A program made the position numbers and the translations under genes. This document shows, piece by piece, positions 1-6,784 of a stretch of DNA of 13,720 nucleotides. The notes beneath the pieces were generated by a model. The model was not told the DNA's origin and did not search any database. It saw nothing but the letters and a program-made list of their open reading frames with translations. The DNA is taken from positions 1 to 13,720 of the forward strand of contig JALSKY010000173.1 of assembly GCA_026988585.1 (NCBI GenBank), written 5' to 3'. How positions within the stretch are numbered: the stretch's first letter is position 1; every line of letters starts with the position of its first letter. The DNA comes from Deltaproteobacteria bacterium (GTDB lineage: Bacteria; Desulfobacterota; Dissulfuribacteria; Dissulfuribacterales; QOAL01).

Positions 1-2250
1 GCCCTGCGTTCTGTTTTCAAGGATGAGGGAGCCCTTTTCATAGGGGTGCAGAACCATCTGCCTGAAGACATGGAAGCAAATCAGGTGCTCATCCACCATG
101 CTGCAAGGCTTTCCTTGCCAATAGTGCCTGTGAACCATGTGGCCTTTTTGAGTCCTGATGAATATTCTCTTCACAGGATGATGGTAGAGATCCAGAGGCG
201 TCACCATCATCGTAATATAGAGCCCCTGCCTAACACCAGTTTTTCCCTGCTTTCCGGCAGGGAGATGGAACATCGGCTGCACAAATCCGGTTTGTCCGGA
301 GATATCATCAGACAGCTCATGGCCAACATCCCGTTGGCGGCCCAGGCCTGCAGCCGGTTTTCCTTTCCTGCCGGAAGGCTCCAACCCCCTGTCTTCAGGC
401 AGAAGGGGCAGGCAGACAGGGAGCTGGGCCGCAAGGCGGTTCTTGCCCTGGCCAGGCGGTTTGAACATGTGCCTGCCAGATATGTTACAGCCATAGACAG
501 AGAGCTTTCAGAGATCAGGCAGAGAGGCCTGTCAGACTTTTTTCTCCTGGTCTCTGAGATCTGTGAGTTTGCCCGTTCTAAGGGAATCAGACACTCGGTA
601 AGGGGGTCTGCTGCCAGCTCTCTTGTGGTGCATCTTCTCCATAACGGACCGGATCCCATAAGGCATGGTCTCCTGTTCCAGCGGTTCATGAACAGCGGCA
701 GGATGGACCTTCCTGACATAGATCTCGATTTCGATTCAGAAAGAAGGGATGAGGTGACCTCCTGGTTGATGGGCAGGTTCGGGAACAACATCTCAGAGGC
801 CAGGGCAGCCCTGGTGGCAACCATCCATACCTTTCGTCCCAGGAGCGCAGTGCGTCTTGCTGCCAGGGCAATGGGATATTCTCTTCCCAGGATATCTGTC
901 CTGGTAAAGGCCCTGCCCTGGAGTCTTAGAGGCATCGGTCTCAAGGATGCAGTGGAAAGACTGCCTGAGTTGGCATCTTCACCCTTGGTGAAAGAGCATG
1001 CCCTGCTGAACACAGCAGCACGTCTTGAAGGATTGCCTTTCCAGGCCTCTGTTCACCTTGGCGGTGTGATCCTTGCTCCAGATCGAGTGACGGATTGGTC
1101 TCCTGTATGGCTGGGCAAGAAGGGGATGCCGGTAGCCCAACTCGACAAGGATGATATAGATGCCCTGGGGCTTCTAAAGGTGGACCTCCTTGGTCTCAGG
1201 ATGCACACGGCCATTGAAAAATCCCTTTCAGTGCTACGTGAAATCGGCGTGGACACAACTGATTTGATAGACAGGTTGCCTCATGATGATCCTGCTGTTT
1301 ATAGGCTTCTGGAACATGGTGACACCCTTGGGATATTTCAGCTTGAATCATCAGGGCAGAGAAATCTCATCTGCCGTCTAAGGCCACGCTGTTTTCAGGA
1401 CATAGTGGCCGAGATATCTCTCTTCAGGCCGGGGCCGGTACAGGGCGACATGGTGAACCGTTATCTCAAAAACAGGGAGCTTTCTGCACGAGGCCGCAAC
1501 AGATCTGTTTCTCAGATCCATGACTCACTTAAAGAGATACTGGCAGAGACCTTTGGGGTAATCGTCTTCCAGGAACAGGTCCTCAGGATAGTCCACACCT
1601 TTGCCGGTTTTTCATACGGGGAGGCAGATGGCTTCAGAAGAGCCATGACCAAGGATCGTTCCCCCCAGGAGATGGCGCGGCTGAAGGCATCCTTCATCCA
1701 GGGGGCTCTTAAACAGGGCCATTCCAGGCAGGAGGCGGATAAGGTGTTCCGCAAGATAGCTGCCTTTGCTGCCTACGGTTTCTGCAAGGCCCATGCTGTG
1801 GCCTTTGCCAGTATCACCTGGCAGAGCGCGTGGCTCAAGGCCCATTATCCTGCAGCCTTTTATCTCGGCCTTCTAAATGCCGGGCATGTAGGTTCATATC
1901 CACCCTTTGTCATCCTGAATGAGGCCAGGAGGAAGGGGATTGCCATATTGCCACCCCATGTGAATCGCAGCGGCCTGGAATATCGGCTGGAAAATGGTGC
2001 TATAAGATGTCCTCTCCTTGTGATCCGGCATGTCGGCAGGTCAAGGGCAGAGGCAATTGTGGAAGAAAGGAGAAGGGGCGGGCCATTCAGGAGTCAGGAA
2101 GAGTTCTTTGCAAGGGTAGCTCTTCCGGATCTGGTCAGGAAGATGGTGATCATCTCTGGTGCAGTCGATTTTTCAGAGGGGAATGGGTGTGTTGATTTCA
2201 AGGTTCAGGGAATAACCCCCGGCCTTTCTCCAGGGCAAATGGCTGTCTGA
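1..2250 (+). CDS. dnaE2: DNA polymerase III alpha subunit, DnaE2-like (5' partial, lacks C-terminal OB module)
   Basis: This is the catalytic subunit of a C-family DNA polymerase, most like the error-prone DnaE2 (ImuC) type that acts in damage-induced translesion synthesis. The frame is open to base 1 (a GTG at 46 is internal), so the N-terminus and most of the PHP domain lie outside the window. Visible in order: the end of the PHP domain (about 1-200), the palm motif PDIDLDFD with catalytic Asp codons at 715 and 721, the third catalytic Asp (KVDLLGLR, codon 1183), the FQEQV and YGFCKAHA motifs of the fingers and beta-binding region (about 1570-1800), and a helix-hairpin-helix (about 2010-2130). 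SVHLGGV and DALGLLKVDLLGLR resemble DnaE2 more than DnaE1; YGFCKAHAVAF and LKAHYPAAF are closer to DnaE1. The ORF stops at TGA 2248 before the usual C-terminal OB fold, which is encoded just downstream. No imuA or imuB partner is visible. Family assignment is firm; the DnaE2 subtype is likely. Confidence 0.88.
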   Translation, partial: ALRSVFKDEGALFIGVQNHLPEDMEANQVLIHHAARLSLPIVPVNHVAFLSPDEYSLHRMMVEIQRRHHHRNIEPLPNTSFSLLSGREMEHRLHKSGLSGDIIRQLMANIPLAAQACSRFSFPAGRLQPPVFRQKGQADRELGRKAVLALARRFEHVPARYVTAIDRELSEIRQRGLSDFFLLVSEICEFARSKGIRHSVRGSAASSLVVHLLHNGPDPIRHGLLFQRFMNSGRMDLPDIDLDFDSERRDEVTSWLMGRFGNNISEARAALVATIHTFRPRSAVRLAARAMGYSLPRISVLVKALPWSLRGIGLKDAVERLPELASSPLVKEHALLNTAARLEGLPFQASVHLGGVILAPDRVTDWSPVWLGKKGMPVAQLDKDDIDALGLLKVDLLGLRMHTAIEKSLSVLREIGVDTTDLIDRLPHDDPAVYRLLEHGDTLGIFQLESSGQRNLICRLRPRCFQDIVAEISLFRPGPVQGDMVNRYLKNRELSARGRNRSVSQIHDSLKEILAETFGVIVFQEQVLRIVHTFAGFSYGEADGFRRAMTKDRSPQEMARLKASFIQGALKQGHSRQEADKVFRKIAAFAAYGFCKAHAVAFASITWQSAWLKAHYPAAFYLGLLNAGHVGSYPPFVILNEARRKGIAILPPHVNRSGLEYRLENGAIRCPLLVIRHVGRSRAEAIVEERRRGGPFRSQEEFFARVALPDLVRKMVIISGAVDFSEGNGCVDFKVQGITPGLSPGQMAV

Positions 2251-2298
2251 CCATTTTACAGTATCGGCTTTCATAAAACAGAATCAACTGGTTGGTAA

Positions 2299-2775
2299 AT
2301 GTCTGACAGGAATGCTTTTTTCTTTTCTGACACTGATCTGGATACCGTCTTGAGAGAGAGGGAATCCTTGGATGTCTTTTGCAGTTTGCACCCCCTGTCT
2401 CTGCTGAGAAAGGGATTGGCCTCCATGGGCGTAGTGCCTGCCTCAGACCTTAGAAGGCTACCTTCCGGCAGCAGGATCAGGCTGACAGGAATGGTAATCT
2501 TTTTCCATACCCCACCTGTAAGAACAGGCAGACGCATCATCTTTGCCACACTGGAGGATGAAACAGCCATTTTCGACCTGGTGATCACCCCGGAGGCCCA
2601 AACCAGGTGGTCCAGGCTGGTCTATGACAGTGAGATCCTGACCGTAGAGGGACGCCTGTGGCGCCAGGGAAGAAAAGGGCTTTCCATATCGGTAACAATG
2701 ATCTCTGCTGTCCCACAACTATGTGGAACTTTAGAAAAAGTTGTGTCAGAACTCCTTGGCCCCATTCCTCTTTGA
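2299..2775 (+). CDS. OB-fold protein matching the detached C-terminal domain of the upstream DnaE2-like polymerase
   Basis: This 158-residue protein reads like the C-terminal section of a DnaE polymerase. It has the inter-domain segment ERESLDVFCSLHPLSLLR (about residues 20-37; compare the ERE-LG-S-HPL pattern in DnaE proteins), then a nucleic-acid-binding OB fold at about 60-135 (IRLTGMV, IIFATLEDETA, ILTVEGRLW). It lies in the same reading frame as the polymerase ORF, separated by TGA 2248 and TAA 2296, and its ATG directly follows the TAA. There is no strong Shine-Dalgarno sequence (only GGTTGG just upstream), so translation may depend on reinitiation after the upstream gene. It probably binds single-stranded template in complex with the upstream polypeptide. 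It could instead be a remnant of a broken dnaE2. Domain identity is firm; independent expression is inferred. Confidence 0.72.
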   Translation: MSDRNAFFFSDTDLDTVLRERESLDVFCSLHPLSLLRKGLASMGVVPASDLRRLPSGSRIRLTGMVIFFHTPPVRTGRRIIFATLEDETAIFDLVITPEAQTRWSRLVYDSEILTVEGRLWRQGRKGLSISVTMISAVPQLCGTLEKVVSELLGPIPL

Positions 2776-2950
2776 GACTTTTTCGTCACACTACCTTCTT
2801 TTTTTGAAGACTACATAAATAGTTCCTCTGAGATGAAAGGCCTGGCTGGTATCTGTCTTGTTTTCTGTCTGATATCGAGTAGAATCTTGTGAAAATCTGG
2901 TTCTTACATGGCAGGTTATCTTTTTGCCTTGATGGGGGTGTGAGTCAGGG
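2776..2950 (+). other. Intergenic spacer between the OB-fold gene and an exported-protein gene
   Basis: This AT-rich spacer follows the OB-fold gene. It has no convincing terminator: the run of seven T at about 2811 is flanked only by a 4-base CTTC/GAAG pair. A weak sigma-70-like pair (TTGTTT at 2858-2863, TAGAAT at 2880-2885, 16-base spacing) could serve the downstream gene, but both boxes are imperfect. A G-rich stretch at 2934-2938 lies about 12 bases before the next ATG and is a poor ribosome binding site. Confidence 0.3.
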
Positions 2951-3373
2951 ATGAAATGGAGTTGTGCTGCTATCTTGTTCTCGTTTTTGGGTTTTCTGAT
3001 GATATATATCGGCTCTGGTTGGGCCGGATCTCCTGTCCCGGAATATGGAGACACGAATCCTGGAGAAGAGAAAATGATAGTGGTAAAGACCGTGAACAGC
3101 AGAGGCGATCCATTTTCCGTCTCCAGAGTGATGTGGTACTGCAGGGATAAACAGGCCAGAAGGGGGTTGTTGATCCCCCAATCAGAATTGCCCTGCGACA
3201 CCTGGGTAATGGAGCAGGTTGAGGGATGCCAGTTGGTGACCACTGCATCATTCTCCGAGAAGAGCAAAAATGATCCTGAATGCAGCCGGATCTTTTTTGG
3301 TAAATCGGATCTGAAGCCAGGGCAGCGGTTGCTGGAACTGGTGTTGCTTCCTGCTGGTACAGCATGCAGATAA
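2951..3373 (+). CDS. Exported Cys-containing hypothetical protein
   Basis: I do not recognise this 140-residue protein. It starts with a basic residue and a hydrophobic stretch (about residues 5-20) that ends in a plausible signal peptidase I site, GWA before GSPVP (about residue 25). The mature part has five cysteines (in WYC, LPCDTW, EGCQL, PECS and the C-terminal ACR), a spacing that would allow disulfides in the periplasm or outside the cell. The alternation of VMWYC, DTWVMEQVEG and RLLELVLL suggests a small beta-rich domain. It sits 85 bases upstream of the exported metzincin protease on the same strand, so the two could be co-transcribed and work together, for example as inhibitor, chaperone or substrate; this is speculation from position only. 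ORFs on the opposite strand here lack any family features. The coding call rests on the signal peptide and on cysteine conservation that still has to be tested. Confidence 0.62.
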   Translation: MKWSCAAILFSFLGFLMIYIGSGWAGSPVPEYGDTNPGEEKMIVVKTVNSRGDPFSVSRVMWYCRDKQARRGLLIPQSELPCDTWVMEQVEGCQLVTTASFSEKSKNDPECSRIFFGKSDLKPGQRLLELVLLPAGTACR

Positions 3374-3445
3374 AAAAAGAGAAAGGGGACAGGCGAAGTT
3401 TTATTTCTGCCTGCAGACCTGAAAATCAACAACTAAATCATATAA

Positions 3446-3451
3446 AGGAGG
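3446..3451 (+). promoter_or_regulatory. Strong Shine-Dalgarno sequence of the metzincin gene
   Basis: A full AGGAGG lies 7 bases before the ATG at 3459. It fixes the start codon and predicts efficient translation of the protease gene. Confidence 0.85.
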
Positions 3452-3458
3452 ATTTAAG

Positions 3459-4247
3459 ATGAAGAGATCGGTTTTAGAATATCAGAGGTGCTGTTTTGCC
3501 TTTGTCTTTGGAATGCTGGCGGTACTGCTTTATTGGTGTCCGTCTGCCTCAGCGGACCTGGTTCTCAATCCGGCAAAACCTATCACTTATCAGGTGAGGG
3601 TTCAACCTGTTGTCATTTCCGATGATGATGGACAAAACACCGCAACCTTTTTTGGAAGTCCAGAGCAACAGAGAGAGATAGAGGCCTCTATAGATGCAAT
3701 ATGGGCACAGGCGGGTATAGATGTTGAGTTTCTGGCTCCAGTTTCCTGGAACAACACCTTTGCCAATTGGGGCGAAAATGGTCCGCCGGATAATAATGGT
3801 GAGACAAGGCCGCAAGACGATCTGAGTCAGATAGGTGATTTGGCGAGTGGGGCAGGTATAACCGCTCCGGACCCGATCCTCAATATGTTTTTCAGCAAAA
3901 TAGCAGCCGGTTATGGAAAACTGGATGAAAATTATGTGGCTGGGCTTGCCTGGATAGATGCTAATGGATCATCCGTTTTTGTAGGTCAGGATCTCTTGAA
4001 CTGGGGCTATTTTGATAGTATTGCCCATGTCATTGCCCATGAGATAGGTCATAATCTTGGCCTGGACCATGTTGACTTTGAAGAAAACCTGATGAAACCA
4101 TCTTCTGGTGGGGAACGCCTTACCGATGAACAGATTCAAACAGTTCTCAATAGTGATTTTGCTGTGCCTGTTCCAATACCTGCAGCTGCAATCCTGTTGG
4201 GTGTAGGCCTTGCCGGTCTGGCAGCAATAAATAGAATGCGTGGTTAG
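3459..4247 (+). CDS. Exported metzincin-like zinc metalloprotease with PEP-CTERM/VPLPA-type sorting tail
   Basis: This 262-residue protein is built as a secreted, sorted protease. Residues 1-32 form a signal peptide with a hydrophobic core at about 13-27 and an ASA cleavage site before Asp33. The zinc-binding motif HEIGHNLGLDH covers residues 194-204: His194, His198 and His204 are the ligands and Glu195 the catalytic base. Met212 in ENLMKPS fits the metzincin Met-turn, with a very short spacing after the third His. The last 27 residues (236-262) start VPVPIPAAA, continue into a hydrophobic LLGVGLAGLAA helix and end in NRMRG. This is the layout of the PEP-CTERM family's VPLPA-type signals, which an exosortase recognises and removes at the outer face of the inner membrane, usually in bacteria that make exopolysaccharide. 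No exosortase gene is in the window. Peptidase substrates are unknown; remodelling of extracellular matrix or of other sorted proteins is an inference. Confidence 0.85.
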   Translation: MKRSVLEYQRCCFAFVFGMLAVLLYWCPSASADLVLNPAKPITYQVRVQPVVISDDDGQNTATFFGSPEQQREIEASIDAIWAQAGIDVEFLAPVSWNNTFANWGENGPPDNNGETRPQDDLSQIGDLASGAGITAPDPILNMFFSKIAAGYGKLDENYVAGLAWIDANGSSVFVGQDLLNWGYFDSIAHVIAHEIGHNLGLDHVDFEENLMKPSSGGERLTDEQIQTVLNSDFAVPVPIPAAAILLGVGLAGLAAINRMRG

Positions 4248-4394
4248 TTTGAGACATCTTTGTTCTTTTGTTACCTCATTCAGCAAAGGTGAACAATGTC
4301 CTGTTCTCTGAAAAAGAGGCCCACTCCAGGCAGCTTCAGACAGGTATAAACCAAACTTGCGGGGAGGATAAGCCGGGTTGAATCTCACATTCAG
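4248..4394 (+). other. Spacer between convergent genes
   Basis: The stretch separates the protease gene (+) from the DUF3592-like gene (-). An imperfect inverted pairing (GACAT/TGTTC near 4256-4272 with GAACA/ATGTC near 4290-4300) has a large loop, a bulge and no following T-run, so I do not call a terminator here. I see no small ORF with support. Confidence 0.3.
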
Positions 4395-5438
4395 TCACAC
4401 ATTACTGAAAAAGGAATTCAGCTTTACTGCAAGCCAGCGGGCATGCTGTTCTGATGAGCAATTCCTTACAATGGTTTTTTTCGTGCCGTTTGTGCATATG
4501 GCTACCACCTCATACCAGCCAGTAGGTCGCATATAAGTTGGTTTGCCAATAGGGATACCGCCTTTCCTGGTTGATCCACGCATCTGCTGTCTTGCGATGA
4601 ATTCTTTAATAACTTGGCTCTTGATGGAAAATGATGAAGTAAGAGAGGGCCTTGAGGCCACCTCTACTCCATGGCGGTTGGCTGTTATGACAGTCCTCCC
4701 CAATATATTCGTAGCAGCATAAATTATACAAGCTGCAATTGTGAGTGCGGATATGGAATAGAACAACCAACTCATGGCAGTGGAGTTTGGACATTGGCCC
4801 CATAACCAGATTTGGTAGCCGAGCATCCCTGCAATAAACAGGGCTGCTATCACCAGTAACCACCTGCGTCCGTTGAGCCAGCTATATTCGATCACGAGCC
4901 TTTTGCCGTTGTCTGCCTGGACGTTAAAACCTGTCGGAGGTGTGCTGGCAAGCAGCTCCTGGTCGTTGGGTCGTGGTTTTTTGCGCCAGGTCAGGATTCG
5001 CATTGGCTTGCCTGTTAGGTCTCCTGCAGCGAAAACTATGCCAACAATCAGACAAATTATCCCAAGTGACAGCCCCAGGCGCAGGGCATTGAGACGGGGT
5101 GGAATTAAGGTTGGCCGATTGAATTCAGGATTTGCACAGTAATACCGGACATGGATCTCCTGGCCCAGCTTGGCAGATGCAGGCATTTTTTCTTGTGAGA
5201 CGGCAACCTGGTTTGAGTACCATTGTCCGTCCACCGTGAATGAATAGCTGATCTGCCAGGTTATTGCCCCTTTTGATCCACGCTCCCAGGTCAGGCTATC
5301 GATCCGGCCAGTGGCAATACATGGGTCGGCAGCTATTTGCGATTCCAGACGCCAAGGGGGATAACACCCAATGGTCAGGGCTATGCCAATAACGAGACAG
5401 ATGGCAACCCATAACCTAACCCCAAAGACCTTTAACAT
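4395..5438 (-). CDS. DUF3592-like four-helix membrane protein
   Basis: This is a 347-residue inner-membrane protein of unknown function. The start at 5438 is chosen over an open frame extending to 5633 because AAAGGAG lies 8 bases upstream, a good promoter sits just before it, and the first residues lead straight into a membrane helix. Layout: helix 1 (about 6-26), an extracytoplasmic beta-rich domain (about 38-112) with the DUF3592 pattern (GRIDSLTWERG, ISYSFTVDGQWYSNQ, LGQEIHVRYYCANPEFNRPTL), helix 2 (121-139), a roughly 50-residue cytoplasmic segment, helices 3 (192-213) and 4 (222-245), then a soluble C-terminal part (about 249-345). The last part runs from strands (TVITANRHGVEV, WYEVVAICTNGTKKTIV) to a terminal helix and could be a PH-like fold; that is inference. 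It is transcribed alone, convergent with the protease gene and divergent from the Fur-FeoA gene. Confidence 0.75.
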   Translation of the reverse strand: MLKVFGVRLWVAICLVIGIALTIGCYPPWRLESQIAADPCIATGRIDSLTWERGSKGAITWQISYSFTVDGQWYSNQVAVSQEKMPASAKLGQEIHVRYYCANPEFNRPTLIPPRLNALRLGLSLGIICLIVGIVFAAGDLTGKPMRILTWRKKPRPNDQELLASTPPTGFNVQADNGKRLVIEYSWLNGRRWLLVIAALFIAGMLGYQIWLWGQCPNSTAMSWLFYSISALTIAACIIYAATNILGRTVITANRHGVEVASRPSLTSSFSIKSQVIKEFIARQQMRGSTRKGGIPIGKPTYMRPTGWYEVVAICTNGTKKTIVRNCSSEQHARWLAVKLNSFFSNV

Positions 5439-5446
5439 GAAAGCAT

Positions 5447-5453
5447 CTCCTTT
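5447..5453 (-). promoter_or_regulatory. Shine-Dalgarno sequence deciding the start of the DUF3592-like gene
   Basis: Read on the minus strand the bases are AAAGGAG, 8 bases before the ATG whose first base is 5438. No comparable site precedes the longer upstream start at 5633. Confidence 0.7.
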
Positions 5454-5472
5454 TTTGTTTTTGAGATAGGTA

Positions 5473-5502
5473 GTTATACCTTGACATGTTATTTTTTGTC
5501 CA
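5473..5502 (-). promoter_or_regulatory. Sigma-70-like promoter of the DUF3592-like gene
   Basis: On the minus strand TGGACA (5502-5497) and TATAAC (5478-5473) each match the consensus at five of six positions and are 18 bases apart. Transcription would begin near 5466, giving a leader of about 28 bases that carries the ribosome binding site. This fits the internal start at 5438. Confidence 0.5.
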
Positions 5503-5864
5503 CTTGAAACAGATAAACGGCCCGCCAAGATGAGAACCGTCTGTTTACGGGGTGCTGATGGGAATGTCGATTTCAAAATTAAAATCTGAAGTTTTCCTCT
5601 TTTTCGTAGTGGATTCTCTGCCAAGAAAGTCACCGAGGCATGGATGCAACTTTTTCAATAACAACAGATAGGTTGTGGGTTGCAGATGGTGTGGCAATAA
5701 CTTGCTAAAATTATAACTTTTTCAAAATTCCACCTTGTTTGCCTATTCCCTGTTTTTCAGTCCCCTAATTGCCAGTTATGAAATTGCAAAATTCTCAGGG
5801 GTTATTACCATATCATATTCCATCTGTTCGAGAATTGTGTGGTTTGAATAGGATGAAAGTCAAC
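5503..5864. other. Divergent intergenic region upstream of the Fur-FeoA gene
   Basis: About 360 bases with no supported gene. The part near 5700-5830 is AT-rich, as expected of a regulatory region. GAAATTGCAAAATTC at about 5780-5794 is a loose inverted repeat, but it does not match the classic Fur box. I could not identify a clean promoter for the + strand operon. An open minus-strand frame running through 5439-5633 lacks a ribosome binding site and any family features. Confidence 0.4.
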
Positions 5865-5870
5865 AGGGAA
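5865..5870 (+). promoter_or_regulatory. Shine-Dalgarno sequence of the Fur-FeoA gene
   Basis: AGGGAA ends 8 bases before the ATG at 5879 but only 2 bases before the in-frame GTG at 5873, so it favours the ATG. Confidence 0.6.
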
Positions 5871-5878
5871 CGGTGAAT

Positions 5879-6700
5879 ATGTTTCAGAAGTTTTTCAAAA
5901 AAAAGGCGGGGCTCTGCAGTGCTGCTGATGCAGATGAACACCAGGCTTGTATTGATGACGGCCTCCCTGTAAACAAGGAGTTGCACCTTCAGGAGAAGGA
6001 GGAGTTTTTCCGGCTGCTCCATGACACGGGTTGCAGTATTGATCAGATCCAGCATGCTATTGTAGATGAATTCCTGACCATGGAGGGGCATATCTCTCCT
6101 GAATATCTGGCGGATCGTCTGAATTCCAAGGGTGAAGCTGTAACAGAAAGGGATGTTCAGTTCGTATTGGATCTGCTTTGCCGTTACGGTATTGCCCAAA
6201 AGGTGCTGTTTAACGGAAAAGGCCCCTGGTACGAGCATCTTCATATCGGCCAGCAGCATGATCATCAGCTCTGTGTCAGGTGTGGCAAGATCGAGGAGCT
6301 TCAGGATGGTCACATCCAGGTACATGCAACCCAGGCAGCGAGAAATGCCGGCTTCAGGCCTGTTGCCCACAGGTGCATAATCTATGGGGTTTGTCAAGAT
6401 TGTCTGGCGCGTCAGTCAGCCACCATGCCGCTCTCCATGGTTTGTCCCGGAGAGCGCGTCAAGGTCGTTGCATTTCATGGTGGCGGGCAGATTCGGAAAA
6501 GGCTGCAGGATATGGGTCTGGTGGCTGGTGAGGAGGTTGAAGTCCTGAACCGGGGGGGGCCGGTAATCGTCTCTGTCAAGGGCAGTAGGATTGCATTGGG
6601 GATGGGGCTTGCCCAAAAGGTCATGGTGGAATCTGTGGATGATGCAGCTGTTCACCTCTGTGCCTGTCAGGATGATGATCTTCAAGAGAATCCGGATTGA
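5879..6700 (+). CDS. Fur-family regulator fused to a FeoA (SH3-like) domain
   Basis: This 273-residue protein joins two iron-related modules. After a basic amphipathic start (MFQKFFKKK) and a linker, residues 40-175 follow the Fur family: a winged-helix region (about 41-118), then HLHIGQQHDHQLCVRCGKIEEL (120-141) and HRCIIYGVCQDC (164-175). Cys132/Cys135 and Cys172/Cys175 match the structural Zn site, and His120, His122, His127 and His129 match the His-rich metal-sensing strand. The stretch where Fur proteins carry the recognition helix (usually T-x-Y-R-x-L) reads TERDVQFVLDLL, so DNA contacts may differ or be lost. Residues 183-251 form a complete FeoA domain (PGERVKVVAF, RKRLQDMGLVAGEEVEVL, PVIVSVKGSRIALGMGLAQKVMV). 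The tail adds CAC and acidic residues. DtxR/IdeR regulators also carry a FeoA-like SH3 domain, so this looks like a parallel Fur design. No feoB is nearby; proC follows after 84 bases. Regulation of ferrous iron uptake or metal homeostasis is inferred. Confidence 0.85.
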   Translation: MFQKFFKKKAGLCSAADADEHQACIDDGLPVNKELHLQEKEEFFRLLHDTGCSIDQIQHAIVDEFLTMEGHISPEYLADRLNSKGEAVTERDVQFVLDLLCRYGIAQKVLFNGKGPWYEHLHIGQQHDHQLCVRCGKIEELQDGHIQVHATQAARNAGFRPVAHRCIIYGVCQDCLARQSATMPLSMVCPGERVKVVAFHGGGQIRKRLQDMGLVAGEEVEVLNRGGPVIVSVKGSRIALGMGLAQKVMVESVDDAAVHLCACQDDDLQENPD

Positions 6701-6784
6701 TTTAACTCTGATTTGGGTTCTTGTAGGCTGTCAGGTCTTGATTGTAGGCTAAAAGTGAGCAGATCAGGGGCAGGAGGAACGGAT
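6701..6784 (+). other. Short spacer with a direct repeat before proC
   Basis: The sequence TTGTAGGCT occurs twice, about 21 bases apart (near 6721 and 6742). No terminator is visible, so read-through from the Fur-FeoA gene into proC is possible. The proC ribosome binding site AGGAGG is at 6772-6777. Confidence 0.4.

Noticed and set aside
46..48. GTG at 46 as the start of the polymerase.
   Set aside because: The frame is open to base 1 with matching family sequence before it, so the gene begins outside the window.
2791..3432. Long minus-strand open frame (213 codons) opposite the exported Cys-containing protein.
   Set aside because: It has no family features, no signal or membrane layout and no ribosome binding site. 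The plus-strand ORF has a clear signal peptide and ordered cysteines.
4253..4303. Inverted repeat after the protease gene that might be a terminator.
   Set aside because: The stem is interrupted, the loop is about 25 bases and no T-run follows on either strand.
5439..5633. N-terminal extension of the DUF3592-like protein by 65 residues.
   Set aside because: The extension has no ribosome binding site, would span the likely promoter, and adds sequence without family character before the first membrane helix.
5692..5706. Sigma-54-like sequence TGGCAATAACTTGCT upstream of the Fur-FeoA gene.
   Set aside because: The GG and GC elements are one base closer than the consensus spacing requires, so a functional -24/-12 promoter is unlikely.
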